39,737 nt of DNA from a virus. The notes under the pieces were generated by a model that was given only the letters and a program-made list of their open reading frames with translations, had not been told where the DNA came from and did no database searches. This document shows, one piece after another, positions 28,001 through 34,869 of this stretch. Position numbers and translations under genes: made by a program. The DNA lies in IMG/VR virus record IMGVR_UViG_3300006922_000062, positions 1 to 39,737 of that record. The stretch is one strand, 5' to 3'. Positions within the stretch are counted from its first letter, which is position 1, and each line of letters opens with the position of its first letter.

Positions 28001-31000
28001 ATCAGCTTCGACAAGATGCTCGTTGCAATCGCCAAGCATATCACCCGTAAGCATCCTACTACATTCCCTGCGCGCGAGCAGTCAAAGAAGTTCGTTCTCA
28101 ATACCTTTGATGATGTGGTCTTGGAGAAGGGCGGCTGGCTTCGTAGCTTTAACAAGTACATGAAAACAGGTGACTCTTCGGAGTTGCTTCTCATTTCCAA
28201 GTTCCTTTCTGCCCCCGGTGGGACTCCAGGGCAAGGGAACGTGGGTGGTGTGACGCAATGTGCTGCTGCACCAATGCTTTTCTGTGACTGGCACTGGGTC
28301 AAGAAGGATGGCAAAGATGTCTACGAGCCAGTCAATCCAGCCGCTCGCAAGTTGGTCAATTATCTTTACTTGTGCCAGCAGATCGCCATTGACCGCCAAA
28401 AGTATTACTATTTGGCGCCTTCGCTGCTGCATTGGTTCTTTGCTGACCTTGAGGTTGGTGACGCAGTCATCAAAGAGTTGAAGGCAGGCGGCCATGCGGA
28501 CACTAATTGGCTTCACAGTCACTACCCAATTCAGGGTGCTGCTGATATGTCGTTCGAAGAATACCAAGCCGCTTGGAAAAATGGTACATTGCCTGTGATC
28601 TCAGAGATCATCCCAGGCATGGGTAAAGGCGCTATGGGCGGTCAATCTGTCGCTCCGATGATGTACTCCAACGGCCCGCTTTACGTGTGGACCGCGTGGC
28701 AGGTTAACGGTATTAACCTCGGCTTTGATTACTTCGATAAAGACAGGATGGTTGAGCTTTCTGGGTTCTTTGACGAAGAGATTGCTCAGACTGCTGACTG
28801 GCAGGGTATCATTGACCACCTCAATCTCAGTGTCTCAGCTGAACAGCTCGAGGAAAGCTGGGTGTGGCCTGGCTACATCACGGGTTGGGTCAACACCAAC
28901 TTCCGTGAGTCTCAAGATCTCTCTCCAGAGACCTTCCAGTCTGCTCGCATCCATGCCAACAATGTGTGGCTCGAGAAAATGGAGCAGGCAGGTATCGATG
29001 CTGACCCAGCCGTAACTCTCGTTGAGAGTGGGTTGGCTGACGTTCTCAAGGAAAAAGCTGGCGATTATGCAGTGGAAATGCCTGCATGGGGCACACGCCT
29101 GCTAGCAACTACAATCTACCGCAGCTATGTTGCAGGTAGCTCTGAGGCTGCTGAGGCTATGAGCCAAAGCGCTCGTCTGCAAACCGACCATCACGCGTCA
29201 GGCTCCGACAAACTTTCATTCCTCCGACAAGCTCTTACGTCACGCGACATGGACGTTTCTGTTGGGGATATGAAGATTATGGAGTCCATAAAGGATCTTC
29301 GTTTCGTTTGGGCTAAAGCGTTGCAGAATGACAAAATGTCGGACGAGCGTCGACTGCAAGTCCTCTGCGCAATGATGCACTTCGGCATTACTGTCATCGC
29401 AGACTGCATCGAGGAGCTTGAGAACGATAAGACTTCTCAGATTGCTCAGAACTTCATCTGGGCACTTGAGGACCACGCAATTGCTGATATTGCCGCTCTA
29501 ACTACCGCTGATAAGTGGAAAGAGTGGCGTGACGCTAATGATGCTACCTACAGCGGGCTAGAAGCAAAAAATCGCCGTGAGATGATGGATACCTGCCGAA
29601 AGCTCATGAATCGCGATGGATTTTACCACTGGATTAGCCAACAGAACCTCAACTCCCTCAAGGCAGAGGATATCGCTACCTGGTTGGTGATGGATGGTGA
29701 GGAAGCTCACAGCAAGATCATAGACTTTATCGGTTCTGACTTCTTCGGTGCAATTGGTGAGGCTTGGTCTCGTCAAGAGCTCAAGGGCTCGCGCAACAGC
29801 GTTGAGGATGAACTGATGGATATCATCACCGATCTTATGGAACTTCCAGTTGACGACAACTTCATGGGTTGTGTAGAGGGATACTCTCGTGACTTAATCC
29901 AAGAAATCAGGGACGATGAGCTGAGGCTCCAGTCTGAAGAGGTTTCGGATGAAGCACAGATGGCATGGTACTCGCTTAATGCGAGTGAGTATGAGCGGCA
30001 TGTTGCCGCGATCACTCGCCCAATCACATCGTTGATCCGCTTGGTAAAACACCAGATGCGTGTGCTTGAGCACAACGTTGACAACGGTGCAAACCAGGAA
30101 GACGAGATTGATGTTTTCTGGCCAACCATCAAAGCCGCTCTCTTTGGCTCCCACAAAGAGCTCGATGATGAAACTGGTGAGTGGACTGACGTCACCCACG
30201 TCGAAAGTCGTATTGTTTACGAGCTACCCGTTCAGCACATCGCGACCATGAACCTTGCGGCTCTCGAGCAGGGCTATGACGTCGAGATTCTCGTTGATAT
30301 GATTGACAATCCAAAGTCTTTTTACGAAGACGAGGACGGTAATGTAGAGCTGCCTTCGGAGCCAGAGGGTTACTATTACACTCGCAAGGGGTACATCCAC
30401 CTCAGCGCAATCATGACAAAAATGGCGCTTGAGGTCGAGTCTCGTGACGATGTATTGCAGTGGCTGATCGCTCAGTTCAAAGGCGGTGTTGGTCACGTCA
30501 CAACCAGCAAGCACTTAACCATGGCGTATGGTTCAGCTGAGGGTCGTGATCACTTCTGGTTCGTTCCAGAGGAGGAAGCTTACCCTCAGTACCACAACGA
30601 CCCGCAGGTGCTCCAGGTCCAAAAGACCTTCGAGTCTTGTTACGCTGAGACCGTCACAGTCAGCTACCTCCATGACGATGCTGAAGAAACCCTTGAGGCG
30701 CTAGAGTGTTTCGAGAATCCTGAAGCATTTTCGCCAGGGGATGTTCAATACTATGAGGACTATATGAAGGAGATGTTTGAGGTGCAGATGTATCTCCCAC
30801 CTCTCTTCGGCGGCCGCTCTAACTGGGACGAGCTATATGATGGTAAGTATAGTAAGTTCTATGACGAGCAGCTAATTATGTCACCATACAAGTTGTTGCG
30901 CACTTACAGCTTCATGATGGAGGGCCAAGATGTTAGCCAGATGTCTCTTCCAGCTACGGTGCGTGACTTCCAGAATCTAGTCTATGGTTACACTGTTGGA

Positions 31001-31561
31001 GACAGCAAAGGCCAAAGCCAGGGTGTGCGCAGCAAAGAGGCCTATAAGCGCTCTGGTCGCCAGCCTAGAAACACAGCGCTTAAGGATAACATGACTAAGA
31101 AGTCATGTGAGGATTGGACTTGGGCTGGTGTGCAGAAACCAATTACCTCACAGCTCGAGGTCAAGTTCAATGGTTCTGAAGTTGTTGGTGCTGAGAACAA
31201 CTTGTGCGACATCAGCATCCGTGGCTACCAAAACCACACCTTTGATGAGTGTTGGCGCGGTGCGTACTCGTTGGTTCGTTTCACACCTAGCCTTCTCTGG
31301 AGCTTTGCCAACGTGATGGAACCTGGTGAATTCCAAGAGATTAACGCTAAGAGCATCGCTAAGGTTGGCGCTTCTTCTATCCGTCGTCACTGTATTGGTT
31401 TCCGCAAAGCCAACTTTACAGAGATGGTTGAGGGAGTAAAAGTTACGTCGTTAAAGATGGACCCAGCAATGGTTCCCTACCTTTTCGGCATCCTTGCGGA
31501 TCAAGAGGAGATCGAGATCGGCATGGACGCTCTCAATAGTCCTGACCGTCCTAACGACTAA
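25037..31561 (+). CDS. Giant two-barrel RNA polymerase candidate (DxDGD) with HhH segment and signal-like N-terminus
   Basis: A 2174-residue single-chain protein. Seen: GDNDGDRNM at residues 980-988 (D981, D983, D985), the DxDGD metal triad of double-psi beta-barrel polymerases; GNVGGVTQ at 1067-1074; and QQIAIDRQKYYY ending near 1125 (D1119, K1122). These follow in the order of QDE-1-type RNA-dependent polymerases (DxDGD, then LGxI[AT]N-like, then AVDxxK-like) and YonO-like single-chain enzymes. FLDKGCLKG at 714-722 may be the conserved Lys region of the first barrel. A helix-hairpin-helix motif, VAGIGPKTAEKIVEA, lies at 652-666 and suggests DNA contact. About 1000 C-terminal residues are unassigned. 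Odd: residues 1-35 look like a Sec signal peptide (MRKAIFSLFLGLLWAAS...), followed by a Ser/Thr/Pro-rich linker and a basic RRRGIMRRRKLKSRK patch. An internal start at 25325 would avoid it. It is GC-richer than the left genes. Biochemistry is not known; polymerase activity is inferred from motifs. Confidence 0.65.
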   Translation: MRKAIFSLFLGLLWAASCYSVYVAPLALPASAVDAAPIVHPSAEVAKPLATNRTDNATAEIDHLRSTTINSGSPTPSQGTFPINNPNALRPRRRGIMRRRKLKSRKGNRLVSDAFIKFVFGYHRVTYMSGNWLCYEETPYTEADFKVSKPAKARKKAKKSWRQLKGEATRLYQKAAKLRKRNPEYPPAIACAVFAKAQKLHHKANDMKKALKEAQPTARQQRSFRRSVLRAEAKTCEQFIKAELVSNVDQAKELIQKVLSGDTNGAALRLLQKSQLGRIYVKYGILQAPMKEEEVERPTNPVVRHIKVAETPARVWTPLMRAAIIVIAPLMLGMDADVGTVAEVTYASASGGILMMTLKNVLNTPARKREAAQDGYNRYAEQSIKAAKGSEWDVFSLMRFSRSGKGAPITNGKAHDTDKQKGRAVRIIQDSIGGAYCPKVKSFARMLGIELGVDNCLRYEVDDQMDEVLKADVVEILMAASFVILCDGFAVHKSIARPFIEYGETMFGNAVAVRSYFRSLITTPELYTVNQDLPIFLGDLDELMGWAENDGGAVHTNRLSVSMQFRGIAKVLEAKYRILSKGITTSAKVIADITDDVDKPVFVNYEGDEEGHIKGEVRLSKKVDECIRVAVEEEFNALHAVNTATKEQLCLVAGIGPKTAEKIVEARNAAGGAFADMDAFYNVSRRLDPSNPDALRVLRWSFGHKGRVYSVGLFLDKGCLKGEDKNAWDWNKLNFFGVNGQNVDFWSIAIDQIGGKISLGWQVVQLLDADFIGGLFKNTDGSLGIAAQKLARQIDNAIEQEHPLCKHLLDAIEDKGGDIENLMSAVKAISVLQGLGKTASKRISNGLGAKAGSYYVQMIDMGGDWVIIKTPKAKDGKGYKRWATCFFGRTPNQGHETVRAPMALSPTYVGGFLRDYLDNGFDAVEKHGKQAVKFVMGLNDACGHDTDVVRLRCRAILTMLPAVIDGIALVDSTLQQKVCGDNDGDRNMISFDKMLVAIAKHITRKHPTTFPAREQSKKFVLNTFDDVVLEKGGWLRSFNKYMKTGDSSELLLISKFLSAPGGTPGQGNVGGVTQCAAAPMLFCDWHWVKKDGKDVYEPVNPAARKLVNYLYLCQQIAIDRQKYYYLAPSLLHWFFADLEVGDAVIKELKAGGHADTNWLHSHYPIQGAADMSFEEYQAAWKNGTLPVISEIIPGMGKGAMGGQSVAPMMYSNGPLYVWTAWQVNGINLGFDYFDKDRMVELSGFFDEEIAQTADWQGIIDHLNLSVSAEQLEESWVWPGYITGWVNTNFRESQDLSPETFQSARIHANNVWLEKMEQAGIDADPAVTLVESGLADVLKEKAGDYAVEMPAWGTRLLATTIYRSYVAGSSEAAEAMSQSARLQTDHHASGSDKLSFLRQALTSRDMDVSVGDMKIMESIKDLRFVWAKALQNDKMSDERRLQVLCAMMHFGITVIADCIEELENDKTSQIAQNFIWALEDHAIADIAALTTADKWKEWRDANDATYSGLEAKNRREMMDTCRKLMNRDGFYHWISQQNLNSLKAEDIATWLVMDGEEAHSKIIDFIGSDFFGAIGEAWSRQELKGSRNSVEDELMDIITDLMELPVDDNFMGCVEGYSRDLIQEIRDDELRLQSEEVSDEAQMAWYSLNASEYERHVAAITRPITSLIRLVKHQMRVLEHNVDNGANQEDEIDVFWPTIKAALFGSHKELDDETGEWTDVTHVESRIVYELPVQHIATMNLAALEQGYDVEILVDMIDNPKSFYEDEDGNVELPSEPEGYYYTRKGYIHLSAIMTKMALEVESRDDVLQWLIAQFKGGVGHVTTSKHLTMAYGSAEGRDHFWFVPEEEAYPQYHNDPQVLQVQKTFESCYAETVTVSYLHDDAEETLEALECFENPEAFSPGDVQYYEDYMKEMFEVQMYLPPLFGGRSNWDELYDGKYSKFYDEQLIMSPYKLLRTYSFMMEGQDVSQMSLPATVRDFQNLVYGYTVGDSKGQSQGVRSKEAYKRSGRQPRNTALKDNMTKKSCEDWTWAGVQKPITSQLEVKFNGSEVVGAENNLCDISIRGYQNHTFDECWRGAYSLVRFTPSLLWSFANVMEPGEFQEINAKSIAKVGASSIRRHCIGFRKANFTEMVEGVKVTSLKMDPAMVPYLFGILADQEEIEIGMDALNSPDRPND

Positions 31562-31569
31562 TTTTGATA

Positions 31570-31677
31570 GGGGTTGAAATCCCCCTTTAGCTGTATCAGG
31601 TCATATACCACTGATCTGTTAGTAAAATGCTTGGCACGAGTAAGGGGTTCACGTCCCGCTAAGCGTCTAATGCAGAC
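31570..31677 (+). promoter_or_regulatory. Structured leader with several hairpins and a tRNA-minihelix-like element
   Basis: Between the polymerase stop and the next gene: GGGG..CCCC (31570-31584), ATCAG..CTGAT with inner GGT/ACC (31595-31615), and GCTTGGC (31629-31635) pairing in 7 bp with GCTAAGC (31658-31664) around a GGG-TTCACGT-CCC arm. The last is shaped like an acceptor plus T-arm minihelix. A GTCT/AGAC hairpin follows at 31665-31677. No clear T-run terminator. Confidence 0.45.
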
Positions 31678-31729
31678 TTACTCAAAAAACAACCCTACCC
31701 CCATTATCAATTGCAAGAAAGGAAAAATC

Positions 31730-32146
31730 ATGCAAGAGATGCAAGACAAAACTCTCGTCGAGATCGTAAAGGCCTATAAGGGGGCCTTTATATATGCTCC
31801 AGGCGGCACAGTCAACATTGGCTGTGTTATGTTCGATGGCCCCTCAAACGCGAAGAAGGCTGTTCCTAAAAAAGCAGGGTCAGCAGAAGCCGAGAAACCC
31901 AAGGCTGTTCGTCGTCGCAAGGCTACTACCAAAGTTGATGAGAAGGCTGAGCCACCTAAGGGTGATTCAGCTTCGCCTCCACCAGTTGACACTAATGACG
32001 GTGACGATAACGAAGGTGATGGTTCAGCGCCCGACCCAGCAGCGGCCACGAGTTGGGGCTCTCGTGGTGCGGGGCCTGCTGACTCAGCGACACCCACCTC
32101 CCCATTTTCTCGCCCTCGTCGTCGGGAACCCAACAACGGGGCTTGA
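31730..32146 (+). CDS. Small low-complexity acidic/basic protein, unknown
   Basis: A 138-residue protein started at ATG 31730 (AAGGA upstream), not at an upstream in-frame ATG (31574). A short ordered N-terminal part (QEMQDKTLVEIVKAYKGAFIYAPGGTVNIGC, residues 2-32) is followed by a Lys/Arg-rich block (KPKAVRRRKATTK) and a Pro/Asp/Gly/Ser-rich tail ending in Arg-rich residues. The tail looks disordered and could bind nucleic acid. No family recognised. It directly follows the polymerase candidate, and a partner role is possible but unproven. Confidence 0.55.
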   Translation: MQEMQDKTLVEIVKAYKGAFIYAPGGTVNIGCVMFDGPSNAKKAVPKKAGSAEAEKPKAVRRRKATTKVDEKAEPPKGDSASPPPVDTNDGDDNEGDGSAPDPAAATSWGSRGAGPADSATPTSPFSRPRRREPNNGA

Positions 32147-32254
32147 CCCCCGTCTTGGGTTCCTGCCCTCCCCTCTAACCGTTCCACCTTCACAATTCTA
32201 TAGGCTTTATAACTAGCTATTATCCTGTAGTCTTATCTTCAATAGCTCATTGCC

Positions 32255-32304
32255 CCGCCAGTTGACTCCTTCTACCTAGTTACTCCGCCAAGCAAGTTGA
32301 CTCC
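32255..32304 (+). repeat. Short direct repeat with TTGACT boxes
   Basis: CCGCCA followed by AGTTGACTCC occurs at about 32255-32269 and 32285-32304. TTGACT resembles a -35 element. The adjacent TCCGCGCGCGGA (32302-32313) is a perfect palindrome. Function unknown. Confidence 0.6.
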
Positions 32305-32314
32305 GCGCGCGGAG

Positions 32315-32356
32315 CCAGGGGCTGCAAGCAGCCCTGCGAGCAAGCTCGCTGCCTGG
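32315..32356 (+). ncRNA. Predicted three-way-junction RNA element
   Basis: CCAGG (32315-32319) pairs with CCTGG (32352-32356). Enclosed are two perfect hairpins, GGCTG-CAAG-CAGCC (32320-32333) and GCGAG-CAAG-CTCGC (32336-32349). The two stems share the same CAAG loop, which suggests selection on RNA shape. It lies in the 298-base gap before the gene at 32445. Confidence 0.5.
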
Positions 32357-32381
32357 TGATCAAACAAGGTGATTATTAATC

Positions 32382-32394
32382 TTTTTTTTAATTT
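32382..32394 (+). promoter_or_regulatory. TTTTTTTAATTT box, fourth copy
   Basis: Eight T then AATTT, matching the boxes after the three intrinsic terminators of this block, 50 bases before the start codon at 32445. Here the preceding stem (GATTATTAATC and the junction upstream) is weaker, so termination is uncertain. It may be a promoter element. Confidence 0.4.
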
Positions 32395-32444
32395 GCTCAT
32401 GCAATTATTAAGAAGATTCAAACTTTGTTAAAGAAGGAGCCGAC

Positions 32445-32918
32445 ATGGCTAATCAAGAACTAAAACTTCACGACGACGCTTCCGAGCTTAGTCTGCCTGA
32501 GGCACGCCTAGCGCGCCTTAAGGTTCTCCGTGATAAAGTAGACGAAAAAGCCGCTTGGAGCGGGCGAGGCGATAAAAAGCCTGCCCGTTCCCTACTTGTA
32601 GTGGACGGTGCAGATGCGAGTCAAATCGCTTCGTACCTGACCAGCAAGGGCCAATCATCTAGAGTGACCTTCGAGGTCACCGAGCATAAGTTACGCGGGA
32701 TCTTTGACGATCATATCCGTGAGCTTGAGCGCGAGATCGCAGAGGCGGAGAAGGCAGCAATGCCCGATCCGATGCAGGCCGTTCGAGAGATGCAAGCAGC
32801 AATGCAAGCACAGCAAGCCCAATTCATGCAAATGATGGTGGGCATGATGAGTGGTAACACTTCTCCCGAGGCTCCTGCTCCTGCCGAGACTGCTCCTGAG
32901 GCTCCTGCTGAGTCGTGA
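32445..32918 (+). CDS. Coiled-coil protein with Met/Gln-rich and Pro/Ala/Glu-rich tail, unknown
   Basis: A 157-residue soluble protein started at ATG 32445 (AAGGAG upstream). Residues 1-95 are charged with short ordered stretches (RSLLVVDGADASQIASYL). Residues 88-135 form a probable long helix rich in Met, Gln and Ala (MQAVREMQAAMQAQQAQFMQ), and the tail is a Pro/Ala/Glu repeat (PEAPAPAETAPEAPAES). The profile is that of a scaffold, chaperone or nucleic-acid-associated protein; the role is unknown. It is the last gene of the GC-rich block. Confidence 0.6.
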   Translation: MANQELKLHDDASELSLPEARLARLKVLRDKVDEKAAWSGRGDKKPARSLLVVDGADASQIASYLTSKGQSSRVTFEVTEHKLRGIFDDHIRELEREIAEAEKAAMPDPMQAVREMQAAMQAQQAQFMQMMVGMMSGNTSPEAPAPAETAPEAPAES

Positions 32919-32977
32919 TTTTAAGTGAAAGCTGTTCTTCGGAGCAGTTAGTAGCAAACTCGTTAACCGAAAGGTGT

Positions 32978-32990
32978 GACGAGACGAGAC
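32978..32990 (+). repeat. GACGA tandem repeat, left copy
   Basis: GACGAGACGAGAC, a 5-base tandem repeat. The same unit, one unit longer, lies at 34633-34650; between them is the 1.65 kb stem-loop-rich stretch. The adjoining GAGAC-GTAGT-GTCTC is a hairpin. Confidence 0.8.
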
Positions 32991-33069
32991 GTAGTGTCTC
33001 AAGCCTAATTCCCCTTGGCGTAAAAATGGGGCGAAAAACTTTTCCTGTCGGAACGAAAGGATCTTCATC

Positions 33070-33129
33070 ATGACCTACTGGGTTGATGAAAGAGGTGTTG
33101 TGCACTTCGAAAATCCACGAGCTCAATAA
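33070..33129 (+). CDS. Tiny ORF (19 aa) with ribosome binding site, possible leader peptide
   Basis: ATG at 33070 with AAAGGA 9 bases upstream encodes MTYWVDERGVVHFENPRAQ. The start lies inside a stem formed by CTTCATCA and TGATGAAAG, so access could be regulated. An overlapping 15-codon frame (starting 33026) stops on the ATGA. No family recognised; may be chance. Confidence 0.3.
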   Translation: MTYWVDERGVVHFENPRAQ

Positions 33130-33341
33130 AAGCTTTATGGTCGCAGCTATGCGTAAATAGTGGGTAGCTATACCCTTGAAATAGCCGGAGCTATGATAGC
33201 TTCGTTAGTCAGAGAATGACAAACAATCTGATTTAGACTTTTATTATAAAAAAGTCGGCAGCCTTATTAACGGACGGACGTAATGTCGCCAGTTTCAATA
33301 ATAAGCAGTGTCGTCGGAAGCCCTTAGGGGTGGAAGACCTG

Positions 33342-33395
33342 ATGAGTCTAGTAGTTCATTCTGCTAGCATCGCTTTAATTAGTGATGTCCTTTAG
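33342..33395 (+). CDS. Tiny ORF (17 aa), uncertain
   Basis: ATG at 33342 with GGAAG upstream encodes MSLVVHSASIALISDVL, a hydrophobic peptide. It has no support beyond the ribosome-binding-like site and might be part of an RNA structure instead. Confidence 0.2.
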   Translation: MSLVVHSASIALISDVL

Positions 33396-33494
33396 GGGAA
33401 CGAAACACTTTTCTCATCAAGACAGCTAACGCTGGGCCCAGTGATTTTCTAAACACTTAAAAAAAAGAACATTAGAATTTTCAACGGAAGCCAG

Positions 33495-33578
33495 ATGCGC
33501 CTTCGTAAAGAAAAGCATAGTGCTCGCTTAGACCTTCGGGTCTTACCTGCGGAAATGAATGATAAGTTCATGTTCTAA
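33495..33578 (+). CDS. Small basic ORF (27 aa), possibly coupled to the next
   Basis: ATG at 33495 with GGAAG 4 bases upstream encodes MRLRKEKHSARLDLRVLPAE... A GACC-TTCG-GGTC hairpin lies within it. Its stop is followed after 9 bases by the next ATG, whose AAAGGA site overlaps the stop codon, an operon-like arrangement. Confidence 0.35.
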   Translation: MRLRKEKHSARLDLRVLPAEMNDKFMF

Positions 33579-33587
33579 AGGATACCA

Positions 33588-33752
33588 ATGAGAAATGGTA
33601 AGCGGGTTACTGGCACAAGGTCGCAACTTGTGTCGCTGGAGATAAAACCAGTACCCTTAGACAAGGGGTGTGCGCGGTTTGTAGAAAAAACAAACCCATA
33701 TGCGCCTCATGTCAGCAGGTCAAAATACAGTGGCTATTATCAGGCATGGTAA
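33588..33752 (+). CDS. Small basic protein (54 aa), unknown
   Basis: ATG at 33588 preceded by AAAGGA at 6 bases spacing and an open frame of 54 codons ending at 33752. The protein begins MRNGKRVTGTRSQLVSLEIK and ends with a Tyr-rich KYSGYYQAW. It is the longest convincing ORF in this gene-poor stretch and was probably overlooked because of its size. Hairpins inside the coding sequence (CACAAG..CTTGTG; GCGCGGTTTGT..ACAAACC) suggest the RNA also folds. No family recognised. Confidence 0.45.
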   Translation: MRNGKRVTGTRSQLVSLEIKPVPLDKGCARFVEKTNPYAPHVSRSKYSGYYQAW

Positions 33753-34096
33753 GTAAGTCAATAAAGAATTTCTCGGGGCTGTTCTCCCCACTTCAGTAAT
33801 GTAGTACTTACTGTAATAATAGGGAACCAAGGGTCAGCCAAATAAGGCCCTGGCATGGAAGCTCCTTAGCGGGAGTGGGAAAATGCAAAACCAGCAAATC
33901 GATTAGCTAGCCTTAGCGGGCAAGTTACCGAAGAGCCGGGGATCTGTAATAGTGGTGTATTACAGACACAGTGCGAATTCCAAAAGGGGGAGCTGCCGTA
34001 GATATCTGCGGTAACGAACTTGATTAGGTGTTGCGTATTTGTGCCTTGTACGATTATATTGTGCAAGGGTTGTGAGGAATTGGAACGCCTCGCCTG

Positions 34097-34222
34097 ATGA
34101 AGAGATCATTAAAAATCTGCGATCTCTCTTGGACATCCTTTGTACTTCGGTACATAAAGTCGAAACCAGCAGTCGTCTATCCAGCTATGTCAAATCCACT
34201 GCGACATATTAGAGGGATATAA
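34097..34222 (+). CDS. Small ORF (41 aa), uncertain
   Basis: ATG at 34097 opens 41 codons (MKRSLKICDLSWTSFVLRYI...), basic with a few aromatic residues. There is no strong ribosome binding site and two hairpins lie within it (GAGATCA..GCGATCTC and TGTAC-TTCG-GTACA), so a non-coding role is equally likely. Confidence 0.25.
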   Translation: MKRSLKICDLSWTSFVLRYIKSKPAVVYPAMSNPLRHIRGI

Positions 34223-34632
34223 AATATTAAGTGGTACCTTCAGCCTACAATGCGTTTCAGGCCGGTGTAAAAATAAGAAACGAAATACGGTTAGCGTTAG
34301 AAAGTGCGTCCGTTCTTCAGTAATTTACTGGAGTGACTTTCATTTATGGCTTGCTTTGGTAGAGCCGTGGGATTCTAGGAGATGTGTGAACCTGCTTGCA
34401 TGGCAGGTGGTCATTGATCCATCGGGAAGCTGCAACTTCCTGCCACGGTTTATGGTTCGATTCCGTAACAAGCTTTAGTCTCTCAGCACAGAGACAATCA
34501 CAAGCCCTGTAGAAAGGAATATACAGGCCAGGGTAGACTCCCAATAATGGTAGAGTCCCCTGAATTAAAAGCGCGATTAAAGCGCTCAAGACTACTTTTC
34601 CTAAGGGTACAACACTTATTATTTTGACAAAA

Positions 34633-34650
34633 GACGAGACGAGACGAGAC
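34633..34650 (+). repeat. GACGA tandem repeat, right copy
   Basis: GACGAGACGAGACGAGAC, matching 32978-32990 but longer. Together they bracket the structured region and may be recombination or RNA-processing sites. Confidence 0.8.
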
Positions 34651-34869
34651 AGAAACGTCTGCTGGCCACAATAGTCAAATAAATATGCGTAATAAAACTA
34701 ATAAATACTTAATATATATAGTGTTTTTAGAAAAAGACATAAATAGTGAGAGTGGACCTAGTATAATAATGTTAATCGGGAAGAAAAACATTAACTAGGT
34801 AAACAATAAGCCACCCTAAAACAATCTTGCTGTGAAGCAGATCACGCTGCCAGGGCTCGAAAGGTCATT

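Larger units (their letters stand above)
32936..34650 (+). ncRNA. Large gene-poor, stem-loop-dense region (candidate ornate non-coding RNA with tiny ORFs)
   Basis: No ORF over 60 codons looks real here, but hairpins follow one another on the plus strand: CTGTTC-TTCG-GAGCAG near 32936, ACC-GAAA-GGT within CGTTAACCGAAAGGTGTGACG, GACC-TTCG-GGTC near 33531, CTGTAATA..TATTACAG near 33945, CCTTGTAC..GTGCAAGG near 34043, TGTAC-TTCG-GTACA near 34140, CCTGC-TTGCATG-GCAGG near 34391 (like a tRNA anticodon arm) and TATGG-TTCGATT-CCGTA near 34452 (like a T-arm). TTCG and GNRA loops recur. Repeats of GACGA occur at both ends. The pattern fits a large structured RNA of the kind seen in phages (such as the GOLLD or ROOL classes), but I cannot assign a class. 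Several tiny ORFs with ribosome binding sites lie inside, so a mixed RNA/peptide zone is possible. Confidence 0.5.

Noticed and set aside
28082-28567. 161-codon and other minus-strand frames within the polymerase gene
   Set aside because: Many overlapping antisense frames of a long GC-rich gene are expected by chance; none has a plausible start site.
25037-31561. Viral palm-type RdRP or reverse transcriptase
   Set aside because: No GDD/YxDD motif in the right context; the DxDGD-centred motif order fits barrel-type polymerases instead.
31774-32193. 139-codon minus-strand frame
   Set aside because: It mirrors the low-complexity Pro/Asp/Gly tail of the plus-strand gene at 31730-32146.
34340-34480. 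Possible intact tRNA-Ala or tRNA-Cys
   Set aside because: CCTGC-TTGCATG-GCAGG looks like an anticodon arm and TATGG-TTCGATT-CCGTA like a T-arm, but 43 bases lie between them and the 5' acceptor and D-arm do not fit a single cloverleaf.
32978-34650. CRISPR array
   Set aside because: Only two loci of a 5-base tandem repeat; no regularly spaced repeats of CRISPR length and no cas genes.
34685-34798. 37-codon ORF (MRNKTNKYLIYIV...) and a 34,8xx hairpin
   Set aside because: No ribosome binding site; the nested ACCTA..TAGGT and GTTAAT..ATTAAC stems explain the sequence better as RNA structure.
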